Under the pieces are notes generated by a model. That model had not been told where the DNA came from. It saw nothing but the letters and a program-made list of their open reading frames with translations, and did not search any database. Made by a program: the position numbers and the translations under genes. A DNA stretch of 64,000 nucleotides from Sacculina carcini (lineage: Eukaryota; Arthropoda; Thecostraca; Sacculinidae), in NCBI GenBank assembly GCA_916048095.2, contig OU696570.1:5571518-5635517 (forward strand), read 5' to 3'. Positions 1 to 9,585 of this stretch are shown here, in pieces. Positions within the stretch are counted from its first letter, which is position 1. Each line of letters begins with the position of its first letter.

Positions 1-755
1 TGGCTGTCGTAACGTCGTTGTAGCCTGAGTCGTGATTCAAGTATCTTGCCATCGCGAGACATGTGCAGCGTTGTACTTGATAATGGTCTTGATCCTAACC
101 ATTAGTTAAAATAGAATGACACCTTCCACTTTTTCACTAATGATACCTTGTTGCGAAGACGTTCCTTTTTATCTGCTAGCGTACTACACCGCTTGTCTTC
201 TGATAGGCAGCTGACAATCACTAATGATGTGTGAAGGGACACAATCGTTAATATTTCATGATAAAATCTAGTAATAAACCGGAGGAATGTTTATGTGTGG
301 ACTACAGATGCGGCTTTTGATGTATATAACTGTCGCCTTTGCAGCTTCCTGCATAACACTATTATATTTATATTTTGAAGTGATTATATATTTGTTTAAG
401 AGATCCAACATATATGCAAACCAGAGCAAACAACATCAACAAGCGCTATTGTGCATTGATCTGTCTAATATGGAGGATAAACGTGCATGAGAGGATGCAT
501 ACTGTGACATCCTCTGTATTTGTGTTACAATGTTTGCAAGTTGTTCGACTGTGTACGCCAGATTTGTGTACGCCAGCTATGTGTACGTGATAATTGTATG
601 CGTATCTCGCGCTATATTGGTTCGATAGAGTAAAAAGTTATTGTGTCTTGTCTGGTTGTTGCATTTGTTTGATTTTTTTTTAATTTGTTTGTTGCATATC
701 TGAAAAGGAGGAACTGCAGAGTATCCTTCGGTATATTGTTTTGGGCCTCTAGGAC
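1..755. other. AT-rich DNA left of the first LTR element, no supported gene
   Basis: No coding region with a recognisable domain was found. A 67-codon open frame at 287-490 has a hydrophobic middle but no other support. The stretch ends in AGGAC (751-755), which is repeated at 5338-5342 and is the target duplication of the neighbouring LTR element. It may be intronic or intergenic host DNA. Confidence 0.5.
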
Positions 756-993
756 TGTAGTGTCCTCACAAGAAGATGTAGACACGAACGAGCGCAGCTG
801 ACACACCGGACTAGAACAAAAGAATGAATAGGAAAACAGGTTACCTTACACCACAACTCGGTTACGCCCATCTGCCAGCCATTGTCCCCAGGTCGCCGCA
901 TTATGCACAATCTACTAGTTAAAGTAAATAACGTTTACAATGCGGCGCTGTAGCGACATAACAATAACACCAATACTATATAACAACGCTACA
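756..993 (-). repeat. 3' LTR of the first LTR element
   Basis: It matches 5099-5337 almost base for base, with a few substitutions and single-base indels. Ends are TGTAG/CTACA with 5-bp target duplications outside. On the minus strand the sequence just inside it (994-1015) is only weakly purine-rich, so the polypurine tract is not obvious. Confidence 0.93.
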
Positions 994-1015
994 CATCCAC
1001 GCACTAAAAATTGAA

Positions 1016-1546
1016 CTAATCTGCAAATCGGGCCGGCAACCAGCGCCTGCGACCACTAGCTGAGGGCAGAAGTTCGCGCGACGATCTTCCATTGTCGGTG
1101 AGCTGGGCGTCGGTGTGTAGCGGTGGTGGAACCGCATCTGCGCCTTCTAGTGTCCACTGATGAGACCAGTCGTGCACGTCGACATCGGACGAATTGACGC
1201 CATCTTCCGGATGCGAACCAGTACTCTTCACGAGATGGGCCGCATTACGCACAGATCCATCTTCGAGGCGGTACGTTGATCCTCTAGTTCCTGTGATGCG
1301 CATAGGACCCGTGTAGCGCCGGATCGACTTCTTGATGTGACCTGGTACACGCACATACACCAAATCACCTGGCGCTAACGTCGGCGCTCTTGTGGCAAGT
1401 CGGCGGTCGTAGCTTCGCTTGTTCCGCTGCTGCTGCCGGTGCACGCGCCCCTGAACAACCACGTTCGGTGGACCAAGGTCGAACACTGGCAGAGACAGCC
1501 TCATGCGACAACCGTGCAGCAGCTCGGAGGGTGAGACACCTGTTGC
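1016..1546 (-). pseudogene. pol: Integrase C-terminal part of the first LTR element
   Basis: It lies in the same frame as the preceding integrase segment after a TGA. It contains the conserved LAPGDLVYVRVPG region, corresponding to the integrase C-terminal SH3-like (GPY/F-like) domain, followed by YTGPMRITGTRGSTYRLEDG. The frame ends at 1016, 22 bases from the LTR, so the single polyprotein would fill the whole interior. Confidence 0.85.
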
Positions 1547-3064
1547 TCAGTTGGGAGTTGCACGATATACCACCAGAAGCCGTCGCACATCCGCGATGGA
1601 ACTCCCAGATTTCAACGCCTGTTGCGTCCATGTTTTAAGCGTCGGAATGAACCGCTCGATCATGGAGTTCCCTTGGGGCCAGTACACAGAAGACCGAACA
1701 TGATGAATGTCGCGTCGCCTCAAGTAATCTTCGAATGCATCACTCACAAACTGTCGCCCGTTGTCTGTCACTATTTCATCAAGAAATCCTTCCCTGGACC
1801 AGATTCCGTCGAAGAATGTGACGACGTCCACCGTGCTGACCGAGCTGGAATACCCAACCTCCACCCATTTCGAGTGGTAGTCGACGAGGTTCATCGCGTT
1901 TCTGCAGTCCGGAGTGGCGGCGTTGATCGGCCCAACGATGTCCAGTGCGACCTTTTGCCAGGGTCTATCTGGATACTCGGCCGATTTCATTTGTGCCGGC
2001 CTCGCTCGGTATAACAGAGTCTTGTCGCTACTCTGGCAGTGATGGCACCCGCTCACAAGCAGCTCCACGTCGCGGTCCATTCCTGGCCACCATGCCACCG
2101 TGCGGAGAAATTGCTTCGTTCGTACCGTTCCGTCGTGCGCGGCGTGTGCACGGGATAAATATTCTCCTCGTAGTCGTAGCGATACAATTACCTGTTGGTG
2201 GCCACGGAGCACCAAGTCACCTGCAACTGACAGCTCGTTCCAGATCTGCACAAATGGACGAATCAGAGGAGACGCGTTTTTTGCAGATCGCGGTAGCCCC
2301 TTTCCGATGGCCGCGCGTAACGCCGATAGCTGACGATCATCACGCGACGCTGACCTCAGGGCGTCGCGCAGGATGACCGGCTGCTCGTCGATAACACTGG
2401 CGATCACGACATCGTCTTCTTTGTCGTCATCTTCCACGCTGCCGTCCCCACCTGGTAACCGGGAGAGCGCATCTTCTCCCTGGATACGATGCCCCGGCGT
2501 GTACTCGATCCTGTAAGAATATGGGATGAGACGAGCCTGCCAGCGCGCAATGCGAGCACCCGCACGTCCGCCGTACGACGCCGAAAGGATCGACCGCAGT
2601 GCAGCATGATCAGTGCGGAGCAAGAACTCTCGCCCCCATAGGAACAGCCTCCATTTCTCGACGGCGTTGACTGCAGCGAGAGCCTCACGCTCAGTCAAAG
2701 AATATCTGGACTCGGCTGGAGTGAACCTGCGACTCCAAAATGAAATGGGCTTCTCCCCCGCCGACGAGATCTGAGAGAAAACTGCGCCAGCTCCTGTGTC
2801 GCTAGCGTCAGTTGTCAGCACGGTTTTTAGCTCAGGGTCGAACCGATGAAGTGGCAGTGTGTCCGTGATATGCTGCTGTAGAGCCTTGAACACCTCTGTG
2901 TGCTCATCGGTCCACGCGAACTTTGCGTCAGTCCTCAGCAGTGCTGATAATTTCGCTGTTCTTGTGGCAAAACCCGGTACAAACTCGCTCAGCCAGCTGC
3001 AAAGGCCGAGGAAGCTTCTCAGCTTTTTCGCTGATGACGGAACAGCTGCATCGCGAATCGCCAC
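1547..3064 (-). pseudogene. pol: RT thumb, RNase H and integrase of the first LTR element
   Basis: Open for 505 codons. It begins with the RT thumb/connection (SAKKLRSFLGLCSWLSEF), then RNase H with LTTDASDTGAGAVF and the downstream Glu (LTEREALA) and Asp (LRTDHAAL). The integrase has an H-H-C-C zinc domain ending CHHCQ, then the catalytic Asp in VALDIVGPI, the second Asp in IVTDNGRQF, and Glu in GNSMIERF. The segment starts where the RT frame breaks and ends at TGA 1547-1549, inside the integrase. Confidence 0.9.
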
Positions 3065-3819
3065 GAGATGATTTTCAGTGGGGAGATGACATCACCAGTC
3101 AGGGAAAATCCACAGAAATTGATGGACTTCTGGGCCACGAACGATTTGTCCAGGTTCAGTGTAGCGTTGGCACTTTGCAAACGGTCGATAACCATCATGA
3201 GTCGGCGGTCATGTTCGGCTCGTGTTGCACCAGACACCACAATGTAGTCCATATACTGACAACAACCCTTCACTCCTTCCAGAAGCCTGTCGAGCAGGCG
3301 TTGGAACGCAGCACCTGCTGACGCTAGCCCGAACGGAACCCTGCGGAACTGGAAAAGGCCGTCGTGTGTCAAGAAGGCAGTGATCGGCCTTGAGTCCGGA
3401 TGCAGCTCCATCTGGTGGTAGGCATGTTGAAGGTCAAGTTTTGATCGCACCTCGCCCGCCAGTTCACATTGCAGCTCTTGAACTGTGGGTATTGGGTGGA
3501 CCTCGCTGATTAGCTGGCTCTTAGGCCCTCTGAGATCGACACACAGTCTCACCATGCCGATTGCCTTCCTAACTACCACCAATGGGCTGATCCAAGGTAA
3601 GCTGTCTACACGCTCGATGACGCCAGTCTCAGTTAGACGACTCAGCTCCAGTGACACCTCGTCTCTGATCGCAAGAGGCAGGCGCCGCAGAGGCTGGCGA
3701 GTTGGAACGGCATTGGGTTTCAAGCGTATTTTATGCTGATAGCCACGTATGCAAGATAGTTGTCGAAATTCGGCTGTTGGCGGTGTGGCATCACTGACCT
3801 TGTGTGGAATATCTGTTGG
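3065..3819 (-). pseudogene. pol: Reverse transcriptase of the first LTR element, catalytic box altered
   Basis: The region shows the Ty3/gypsy RT order: LTETGVIERVDSLPWISPLV, VRLCVDLRGPKS, SKLDLQHAYHQMELHP, PFGLASAGAAFQRLLD and the catalytic box. The box reads YMDY instead of YxDD, because the codon at 3244-3246 (minus strand TAC) gives Tyr for the second catalytic Asp. The frame is lost near 3065, where the homologous reading continues one base out of phase in the next segment. Together with the upstream TAG this copy cannot make active RT. Confidence 0.9.
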
Positions 3820-4416
3820 CTACTCATTGACAACAGCAATCTCGCCAGTGTTCGGGTGCAGAGTCAGGCCCAGCGCCCCCAGAGCGTCGTGGCCGAGGAG
3901 CCCTTCTTTCGTCCCTGTGTCGATGATATAGAACGACACTGGTGCCGTGTGCCTGCCGACCGTCACCGTCGACTGCAGTGTGCCAATGACCTGCAGTGGC
4001 TGATGCCCGACACCGTACAGCTGCTTGGTTGAGTGGACGAGGGCTGCGCCAGCAAAGTTCTCACGAGCAATCGGCAAGCTCAGTACGGATACGCTGGCGC
4101 CAGTATCGAACTGCAGTTGCAGAGATACTGGTTGACGTTGGCCCACCTGTACAGCTGCGTCGCATGTCAGTCGTTTGTTCTCTGTTGTGCTGCAGGCCAG
4201 TATTGTCACACCTCGGATGTCGCCTCGGATTTCGGACTGATTCCTTGTTTCTGTTCGGTTCGAGCGACACACACTGGCCCAGTGGCCCTGACGACCACAC
4301 TGGTGGCACTTCGACTTCCACGCTGGGCAGAACTTGGTCCTTGGACCTTTATGGGCCCGCCCCCAGTGACTGCATTCGCGGTCGGTATGTTTACCGCGTG
4401 TCGCAGCAGTGTGCCT
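3820..4416 (-). pseudogene. Gag zinc knuckle and aspartic protease of the first LTR element
   Basis: Same frame as the capsid part. A CX2CX4HX4C knuckle (CHQCGRQGHWASVC, 4267-4308) would bind RNA, preceded by a Cys/His/Trp-rich stretch. The retropepsin core DTGAS follows, with the flap and a GLLGHDALGALGL segment that corresponds to the hydrophobic-hydrophobic-Gly motif. The frame is closed by TAG at 3820-3822 and then continues in the same frame into the reverse transcriptase. Confidence 0.88.
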
Positions 4417-5016
4417 TTACGTGCCGACAGACGCCACCGCTCCATCTGGATGTGCCTTCTTGTTGTCTGCGAGCATGTTGGCCTGTCGCTTGGACGCTTC
4501 ATAGGCCGTCGCCCTCGCCAATAAGTTCTCTAGAGTAAGATTGGCATCTTGCAAGCATCGCTCGCGCAGAGACGGGTGTGTGGTGTGCTCTACGACTTGG
4601 TCGCGTATCATCTCGTCTGCTATATCCCCGAATTTGCACGACGAAACAAGAGACCTCAACGCGTTGGCGTACGCGGCGGTTGATTCACCAGGCTGCTGTT
4701 TCCGCTGGCGGAACACAAATCGTTCGTATATTACGCTCACTTGAGGAACGTAATATTCTGCAAGTCGCCGCAGCGCACGGTTGAATTCTGTTTCACCTTC
4801 GACCTTGCTCTCTACCGGCAAGGATTTGTATGTGCGTTGTGCCTCAGCGCCAATGCAATGCAGCAACAACGCGGTCCGTCTCTCATCGTTGAACGTACTG
4901 CCCCCGATTGCGGTCAAGTAATTATTGAAGGCGAACTGCCAATCATCCCAGGAGCCACTTGGTTCCCCCGGTGTAGGGTGAAATGTTTGAGGTGGAGGGA
5001 CACCCTCAACGTTCAT
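4417..5016 (-). pseudogene. gag: gag (capsid part) of the first LTR element
   Basis: The first in-frame ATG after the primer site is at 5016, giving 199 codons before a TAA at 4417-4419. The product begins MNVEGVPPPQ and has a retrotransposon Gag region (Trp-rich DDWQFAFNNYL, then a segment containing LRRLAEYYVPQ and VFRQRKQQ) typical of Ty3/gypsy capsids. The reading frame stays open on both sides of the TAA and continues to the zinc knuckle, so the stop looks like a nonsense mutation in a fused gag-pol frame. Programmed readthrough cannot be excluded from one copy. Confidence 0.85.
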
Positions 5017-5041
5017 TGCCAAATACAAAAGGGCTCTACAA

Positions 5042-5118
5042 CTCGTCGCCGAAAATATAGTGTCCTCACAAGAAGAATCCCATCCTCGTCGCCAAAAATG
5101 TAGTGTCCTCACAAGAAG
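5042..5118 (-). repeat. 43-bp imperfect duplication of the PBS/LTR junction
   Basis: The 34-bp block at 5042-5075 recurs at 5085-5118 with two substitutions. The block contains the end of the primer site, the A-rich spacer and the first bases of the LTR. The leader therefore holds a second, mutated copy of the PBS-LTR boundary, perhaps from aberrant strand transfer. Confidence 0.8.
5075..5094 (-). promoter_or_regulatory. Primer binding site matching the 3' end of a tRNA-Ser
   Basis: The plus strand here reads GAATCCCATCCTCGTCGCCA. This has the form of a T-arm and acceptor stem followed by CCA and, from family knowledge, resembles the 3' end of metazoan tRNA-Ser(GCU). The minus-strand element RNA is therefore complementary to that tRNA. 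Four bases (5095-5098) separate it from the LTR, as expected for a minus-strand cDNA primer site. Confidence 0.8.
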
Positions 5119-5337
5119 ATGTAGACACGAACGAGCACAGCTGACACACCGGACTAGAACAAAAGAATGAATAGGAAAAACAGGTTACCTTACACCACAA
5201 CTCGGTTACGCCCATCCGCCAACCATTGTCCCCAGGTCGCCGCATCATGCACAATCTACTAGTTGAGGTAAATAACGTTTACAATGCGGCGCTGTAGCGA
5301 CATAACAATAACACCAATACTATATAACAACGCTACA
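5099..5337 (-). repeat. 5' LTR of the first LTR element
   Basis: Near-identical partner of 756-993. It should carry the promoter for the minus-strand transcript. A TATATAG-like stretch lies close to its outer end (about 5321-5326 on the plus strand), which is the only promoter-like feature seen. Confidence 0.93.
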
Positions 5338-5342
5338 AGGAC

Positions 5343-5474
5343 GTTTAGCATTTGTCCATCCCCGGAAATAGGAATAAAGCATAAAGTAAAAGCTGATGTT
5401 TCGGTTCAGTGAGAATGATCATATCTAGACTTATAATAGCTTAACATTTATCATAATTTGAGGTAAATATTGCA

Positions 5475-5536
<62 letters not shown>

Positions 5537-5956
5537 TTTTATCGATGTTTGCCTAGCATGATACAACTTTTTGAATAACTCATCCATATATTTCTTGCAG
5601 AAGCACATGATTTCATTTTAAACCAAATTTGTTCTACAATTGCAGCTGTAATGTAAGTTACAAGTGAAACATCTGCACAGTGCAAGGCAAACTTACATAC
5701 TTCACTGATATGTCGGACAAAATAGCTTAATTTTTAATGCGGCAAGGTATAGAGGTATTTTGAGGAAAAATAAGAGTGATTTTAGGCTTTGTATGGTCAG
5801 AAAGCATTGGAAACTGTGTAGGAGGGTCTAAAATTATGAGAAAGTGGCTTTTTAACATTTATAATATTCATTCGTATGTATATACTGAATTGATTTGACT
5901 AATCAATTCAGTATAGGCATTTATCAAATGTGTCTTTTCTCTGTTGTTTTGTACAG
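5343..5956. other. AT-rich, probably intronic sequence with a (TA)n tract
   Basis: No coding potential was recognised. A pure (TA)n microsatellite occupies 5476-5531. The last 25 bases before 5957 are pyrimidine-rich and end in TTTGTACAG, a good 3' splice-site consensus. Confidence 0.5.
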
Positions 5957-6159
5957 AACCGGGGCCGGACGGTTTCGAAGAATTTATTCGGAATCATAAG
6001 ACTCCGATTATCGGGGCGCTAATTTTTTTGCTGCTGCTGATTTTGTTTTTGCTTCTGCTCAGACGCCGAAGGAAACGAGCACCCATTAAAAAGCGTCGTT
6101 TCAAACATCACTTGGCGCCAATTTTCAAAAGGAAGCAGAAACGCAAACGGAATAAATAG
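5957..6159 (+). CDS. Candidate 3'-terminal host exon: membrane segment plus polybasic tail
   Basis: The open frame has no Met before its hydrophobic segment, so it is unlikely to be an intact gene, but it is preceded by a pyrimidine-rich stretch and TACAG, as expected for a splice acceptor. The exon would start at 5957 in phase with the last two bases of a Glu-type codon. It encodes an acidic/Pro-Gly start (PGPDGFEEFIRNHK), a single hydrophobic helix of about 19 residues (IIGALIFLLLLILFLLLL), then a very basic tail (RRRRKR, KKRRFKHH, KRKQKRKRNK) ending at TAG 6157-6159. This is the architecture of a single-pass membrane protein whose basic tail faces the cytosol. The family is not recognised and the upstream exons were not found. 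Possible polyadenylation signals follow. Confidence 0.5.
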
Positions 6160-6704
6160 GCATAATTGCAGCCCAGGAAAATCATACATTGAGGAGTCTC
6201 AATATATCTTAACACTAGCCGAATATTAAGTATACTAAAATTGATCCACCATGGGAAATACAAGAATATTTGTACTTATCTAGGTCTACTTAATAGGTTA
6301 TGCGTGTTTACATTACCCATCACCTCGTTAGTACTTGATATGTGGAAATAAAAGTACAACAAAAATATAAAGATTGTGTTTAAACTGAAAATTTGTAAAT
6401 TGCATGTACGCGTGCACGGATTTAATATGCGTATTATGCGCTTCATTCAAGTATCCTGTAACGAAAATAAAACAACTAAAATGTATTTACAGACAGGATC
6501 GCGTTGGGCAGTGATGCATACGCGCGCCTTCAACCCATGAATGTCCAAAATAACCAAAATAGGTAGATGAGTGATTTTCACAGGAACGTCTATTTATGGC
6601 ACACTCAACATTTGTAGTAAATCTGACCGAAATATATCTAATAGTTCTTAAGATATGAGCTGTCCAGTTTTCTGGACGCTGGGCACCTAACAGTAACATT
6701 ATTC
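6160..6704. other. Presumed 3' UTR / intergenic DNA with a degraded inverted-repeat element end
   Basis: AT-rich without coding signal. At about 6661-6690 the segment containing TCTGGACGCTGGGCA matches the end of the element at 32102-32455 in reverse orientation, so a fragment of that family is present. Confidence 0.45.
6347..6352 (+). promoter_or_regulatory. Possible polyadenylation signal AATAAA
   Basis: AATAAA lies about 190 bases after the candidate terminal exon's stop, and a second AATAAA is at 6466-6471. In AT-rich DNA the hexamer is common, so this only agrees with the exon call. Confidence 0.35.
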
Positions 6705-7041
6705 CAGTGGTTCCCAACCTGGGGGTTAATTACCCCCTGGGGTAATTTAGAAATTATTCGGGGGTGATGTAGGGGTGACAGGAAAATGTTAAGAATTCAG
6801 AAATTCAAGAAAACATTGCGGTACCTTGTATTGGGATTAATGTTAACTTAGCATATCATGTCTATTGTTTGCATTGTGTGGATATTGTATTGCTCATATG
6901 CCGTGTTATATATAGTTGTGTATGCACGCGTGCGTGTGTGTGTGTGAATGCTTACAGTAACATGTACAGTAACAAAGGGGTAACATGCTTAATATGGGAT
7001 GCTAAATTGGGTAACAAGCTGAAAAAGGTTGGGAACCACTG
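6705..7041. mobile_element. hAT-type miniature transposon (337 bp)
   Basis: It has terminal inverted repeats CAGTGGTTCCCAACCT and AGGTTGGGAACCACTG at the ends. Flanking 8-bp repeats CATTATTC (6697-6704) and CATTTTTC (7042-7049) differ at one base. TIR sequence and 8-bp duplication fit the hAT superfamily. The interior has no transposase, so it is non-autonomous. Confidence 0.92.
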
Positions 7042-7183
7042 CATTTTTCCATTATATGAGAAGAAAACACTTTCAGCATGTATGCTCCATTTTATTACGA
7101 GTTTTAGGTAAAACTACCACGACTCAGAGCGGATAAATGGTTTTATGGCACCCCCCGAAGGCAATGATTTTGACCCCCATTAT

Positions 7184-7364
7184 CAGTGGCGGCGTCATGA
7201 TTTTTACGATAGGGGGTTGAGGGGGGATTAATGTAGGCAGTAAAGCTTCATTTACAGTGGAAATAAATTTGATGTCCATAATAATGATTTTGGGGAAGGT
7301 TCAAGGGGGCTTGACATATTTGAGGGGTCTGCAGCCCCCCAAGACCCCCTTGGCGCCGCAACTG
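7184..7364. mobile_element. hAT-type miniature transposon (181 bp)
   Basis: The imperfect TIRs are CAGTGGCGGCGTCA and, read inward from the right end, CAGTTGCGGCGCCA. Perfect 8-bp target duplications CCCATTAT lie at 7176-7183 and 7365-7372. There is no coding capacity. Confidence 0.9.
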
Positions 7365-7372
7365 CCCATTAT

Positions 7373-8102
7373 ATATACAACAGCATTATAATAGAGATAC
7401 GACTTTGGGAAATGCAATTTTGAGCAGTCCCTCGGTCTCCTGGAGACTTATGATACCTTTATACAATATTTTAGAATAAATTTCAATAGCATGTGCCAGT
7501 CAACGGGGCTCCTAAACACTCGGGCCGACCCGGCGGGGGGGGTGCTGGGGCGGTTGCTACGGTTCTGCCAGGACTATTATCTTTACGACTCCAATACAAC
7601 CTATTGTTTGGATATTCAGCATATCCACTCAAAATTAATCATCCAAGCATTACTAAAATATCATCTGCTGTCGCATTCAGCGATCTATTTTGTTGGACTG
7701 CATACAAATTTGTCTGTGCAACAAGGTTTCAATGAACTTTTGATTTAAAACAATCTGAATAGCTCACACTATGTAGCAGTTGATACGACTTCATCAGGAA
7801 GAAGAGACCTCATCAGGAAGAAGAGATTTCATCAGGAAGAAGAGACTCCATCAGGAAGAAGAGAGCTTCTGTTGATGCTGTAGCTTCAGGACAATATGGA
7901 TGAACATCAGATTTCATATTCATCTTCAAAACTCAACACAGAAGCCGTAAGTTATAGATTTGCTGAATCCTTCTTTTGTTTGTTACAATGCATAAGCGTA
8001 TCAATTTATCAGTAAAAGCCCTAAATGATATCAATTATAAAAAAATAAAAGTATTGATTCTTGTTTTATAATACGTAAACTTGTAATGATCAAAAGAGTG
8101 CC
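7373..8102. other. Non-coding stretch with a short tandem repeat
   Basis: A GC-rich patch at 7500-7570 lies in an open frame (7491-7748), but no domain was recognised. The rest is AT-rich. The 19-bp repeats at 7791-7866 are the only structure seen. Confidence 0.4.
7791..7866 (+). repeat. Four tandem copies of a 19-bp purine-rich unit
   Basis: Units start at 7791, 7810, 7829 and 7848. The invariant core is CATCAGGAAGAAGAGA, with changes only in the last bases and at the first base of unit four. Confidence 0.95.

Positions 8103-8134
<32 letters not shown>
8103..8134. repeat. (TA)n microsatellite
   Basis: A nearly pure TA tract with one C interruption. The last TA is the target duplication of the adjacent miniature element. 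Confidence 0.9.
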
Positions 8135-8135
<1 letters not shown>

Positions 8136-8446
8136 AGGGGGTCCTCGACTTACGACGGAGATCCGTTCCTACGTCTCCGTCGTAAGTCGAATTTTGACTT
8201 AAGTCGGGACACATTACATGTATATACGTAAGCCGTAATAGCCCCTCTAGTAATACGAAACACGTGTTTTCCCAAACAATCTTATTGTACTACTATCTCT
8301 GACGGGAATTCCACATCAACTCGCAGTTCAGAAAACAAAATTGCGCCGCACTTACGACGCAATCGACGTAACTCGAGCAAATGATTTCTAGCGTCGTATC
8401 CGCGAAACGTCGCAAGTCGAGACCGTCGTAAACCGAGGACTCCCTG
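8135..8446. mobile_element. Tc1/mariner-type miniature transposon (312 bp)
   Basis: The ends are CAGGGGGTCCTCG and CGAGGACTCCCTG, with longer imperfect inverted similarity inside (GACTTACGACGG versus CCGTCGTAAA). TA dinucleotides flank both sides (8133-8134, 8447-8448). TA duplication and CAGGG ends suggest a Tc1/mariner relative. There is no transposase ORF. Internal CpG-rich inverted repeats could fold. Confidence 0.85.
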
Positions 8447-8448
8447 TA

Positions 8449-9270
8449 TATATACTAGCATTAAAACCCGCCCGTTGTGTGGAGTAATTCATAAAATGGA
8501 ATAAATATTCATAAAAATTCATATTCATAAAAAATAATCCAAATTAAAAAAGAAAATTAAAACTCATAAGTGTCTAACTCAATAGAAAAGTCCAAGTGAG
8601 AATATTTTTATTTTTATTTTGACATAATATTTTCCCTCAACCCGCCTCATATATAAACCCACCCATTGTATAAAAACCCACCCACCCACAATATATTTTC
8701 CTTTAACCCGCCTCATATTGAAACCCGCCCGTCGTGCTCAACATATAATAAAATATAATGCATATTCAATCCATAGAATAAACTGTATAAAAATTAAAAA
8801 GCTAAAAATTTAACCTGTAAATACGTTCACCAATAAAAATTATAAATGTGAATTTTTTAATTAAAATTTTGACAAAATATTATCCCTTAATCTACCTCAT
8901 ATTTAAACCTACCCGTCGTGCGGAATAATTCAGAACACTAACACGTACAAAACAATAAAAATTCTAGCATGTCAACCCGCCCGTCGTGCGGAACAATTCA
9001 TAAAAATACTGCAAATTAAAAAATAATTCTCAACTTTTAAAACTCATAAAAACTTTAATTTATTACTTATTAATTTACTAATTTATACCTTAAACTATAT
9101 TTATTACTTAACATCATTTCCCAACATCATTTGCTTAAGTACTATTTTAATTATACTGCTATAATATTTATTGCTAAATTTTATATATTTTCCGCTATCA
9201 TTAAAAACCATAATAACCTGAGTCAAATATATGAAAAATATTCCAAATTTTGATAAAAATTGTAGTTTTA
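8449..9270 (+). repeat. R1 repeat block (CCCGCCCG-box family), forward
   Basis: It contains several copies of the CpG-rich box CCCGCCCGTYGTG (about 8467, 8725, 8975) spaced by AT-rich DNA. 9060-9240 also matches the AT-rich segment repeated at 28490-28620 and, inverted, at 20700-20830. The second LTR element interrupts the block. Confidence 0.8.
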
Positions 9271-9570
9271 TGTGCATGGAGTGTTAGTGTGTGTGTGTGT
9301 GTGTGTTATTCGCGTTTGTGCTCGTGTTGTATACTATGTTTGTATATATGTATGTATGTACTAGTATGACTGACACGCCTTGAATTGTTCATGCCCGCGG
9401 CGGCGGCGAGTGACCGGCTCGCTGCTGATTGGTTGCTGCGGCGGGTGAGGCTTTGTGTGTGTGGGTGTGTGTGTGTGTGTGTCACGGTGTGAGCGAGGAG
9501 TGGTGTTGGTGGTTTGACTGTTGGAGGAGATACTGTGCCATGCGAGTTGAGCGTCTGTGCGTTAATTACA
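9271..9570 (+). repeat. 5' LTR of the second LTR element
   Basis: It matches 13567-13904 over its length. It contains (GT)n runs, a CpG-rich block with GCCCGCGGCGGCGGCGAGTG, and ends TTAATTACA. The gag ATG is only 15 bases after its end, leaving almost no leader. Confidence 0.9.
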
Positions 9571-9585
9571 AGCTATTTCGGCACA

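Larger units (their letters stand above)
756..5337 (-). mobile_element. Full-length, decayed Ty3/gypsy-type LTR retrotransposon
   Basis: Two nearly identical terminal repeats of 238-239 bp, each starting TGTAG and ending CTACA in plus-strand reading, bound the element. It is flanked by the 5-bp direct repeat AGGAC at 751-755 and 5338-5342, so both ends are exact. The coding strand is minus. In transcription order it carries gag with a CCHC knuckle, an aspartic protease (DTGA), reverse transcriptase, RNase H and integrase, which is the Ty3/gypsy order. Gag to RT lie in one frame and RNase H to integrase in another. Three in-frame stops (TAA 4417-4419, TAG 3820-3822, TGA 1547-1549), one frameshift near 3065 and an altered catalytic box show that this copy is dead. 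The few LTR differences suggest a fairly recent insertion. Confidence 0.95.

Noticed and set aside
287..490. 67-codon ORF with a hydrophobic N-terminal half
   Set aside because: No recognisable family, no splice or promoter support, and length expected by chance in AT-rich DNA.
600..800. Open frame that would run across the first LTR element's insertion site if the element were removed
   Set aside because: Some 45 codons without recognisable similarity. Splice-like signals are weak, so an interrupted exon cannot be supported.
5075..5094. Possible tRNA-Ser gene
   Set aside because: Only the 3' 20 bases are present and they sit exactly at the PBS position of an LTR element.
7491..7748. 85-codon ORF with a GC-rich start
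   Set aside because: No domain, and an overlapping frame of similar length is equally open.
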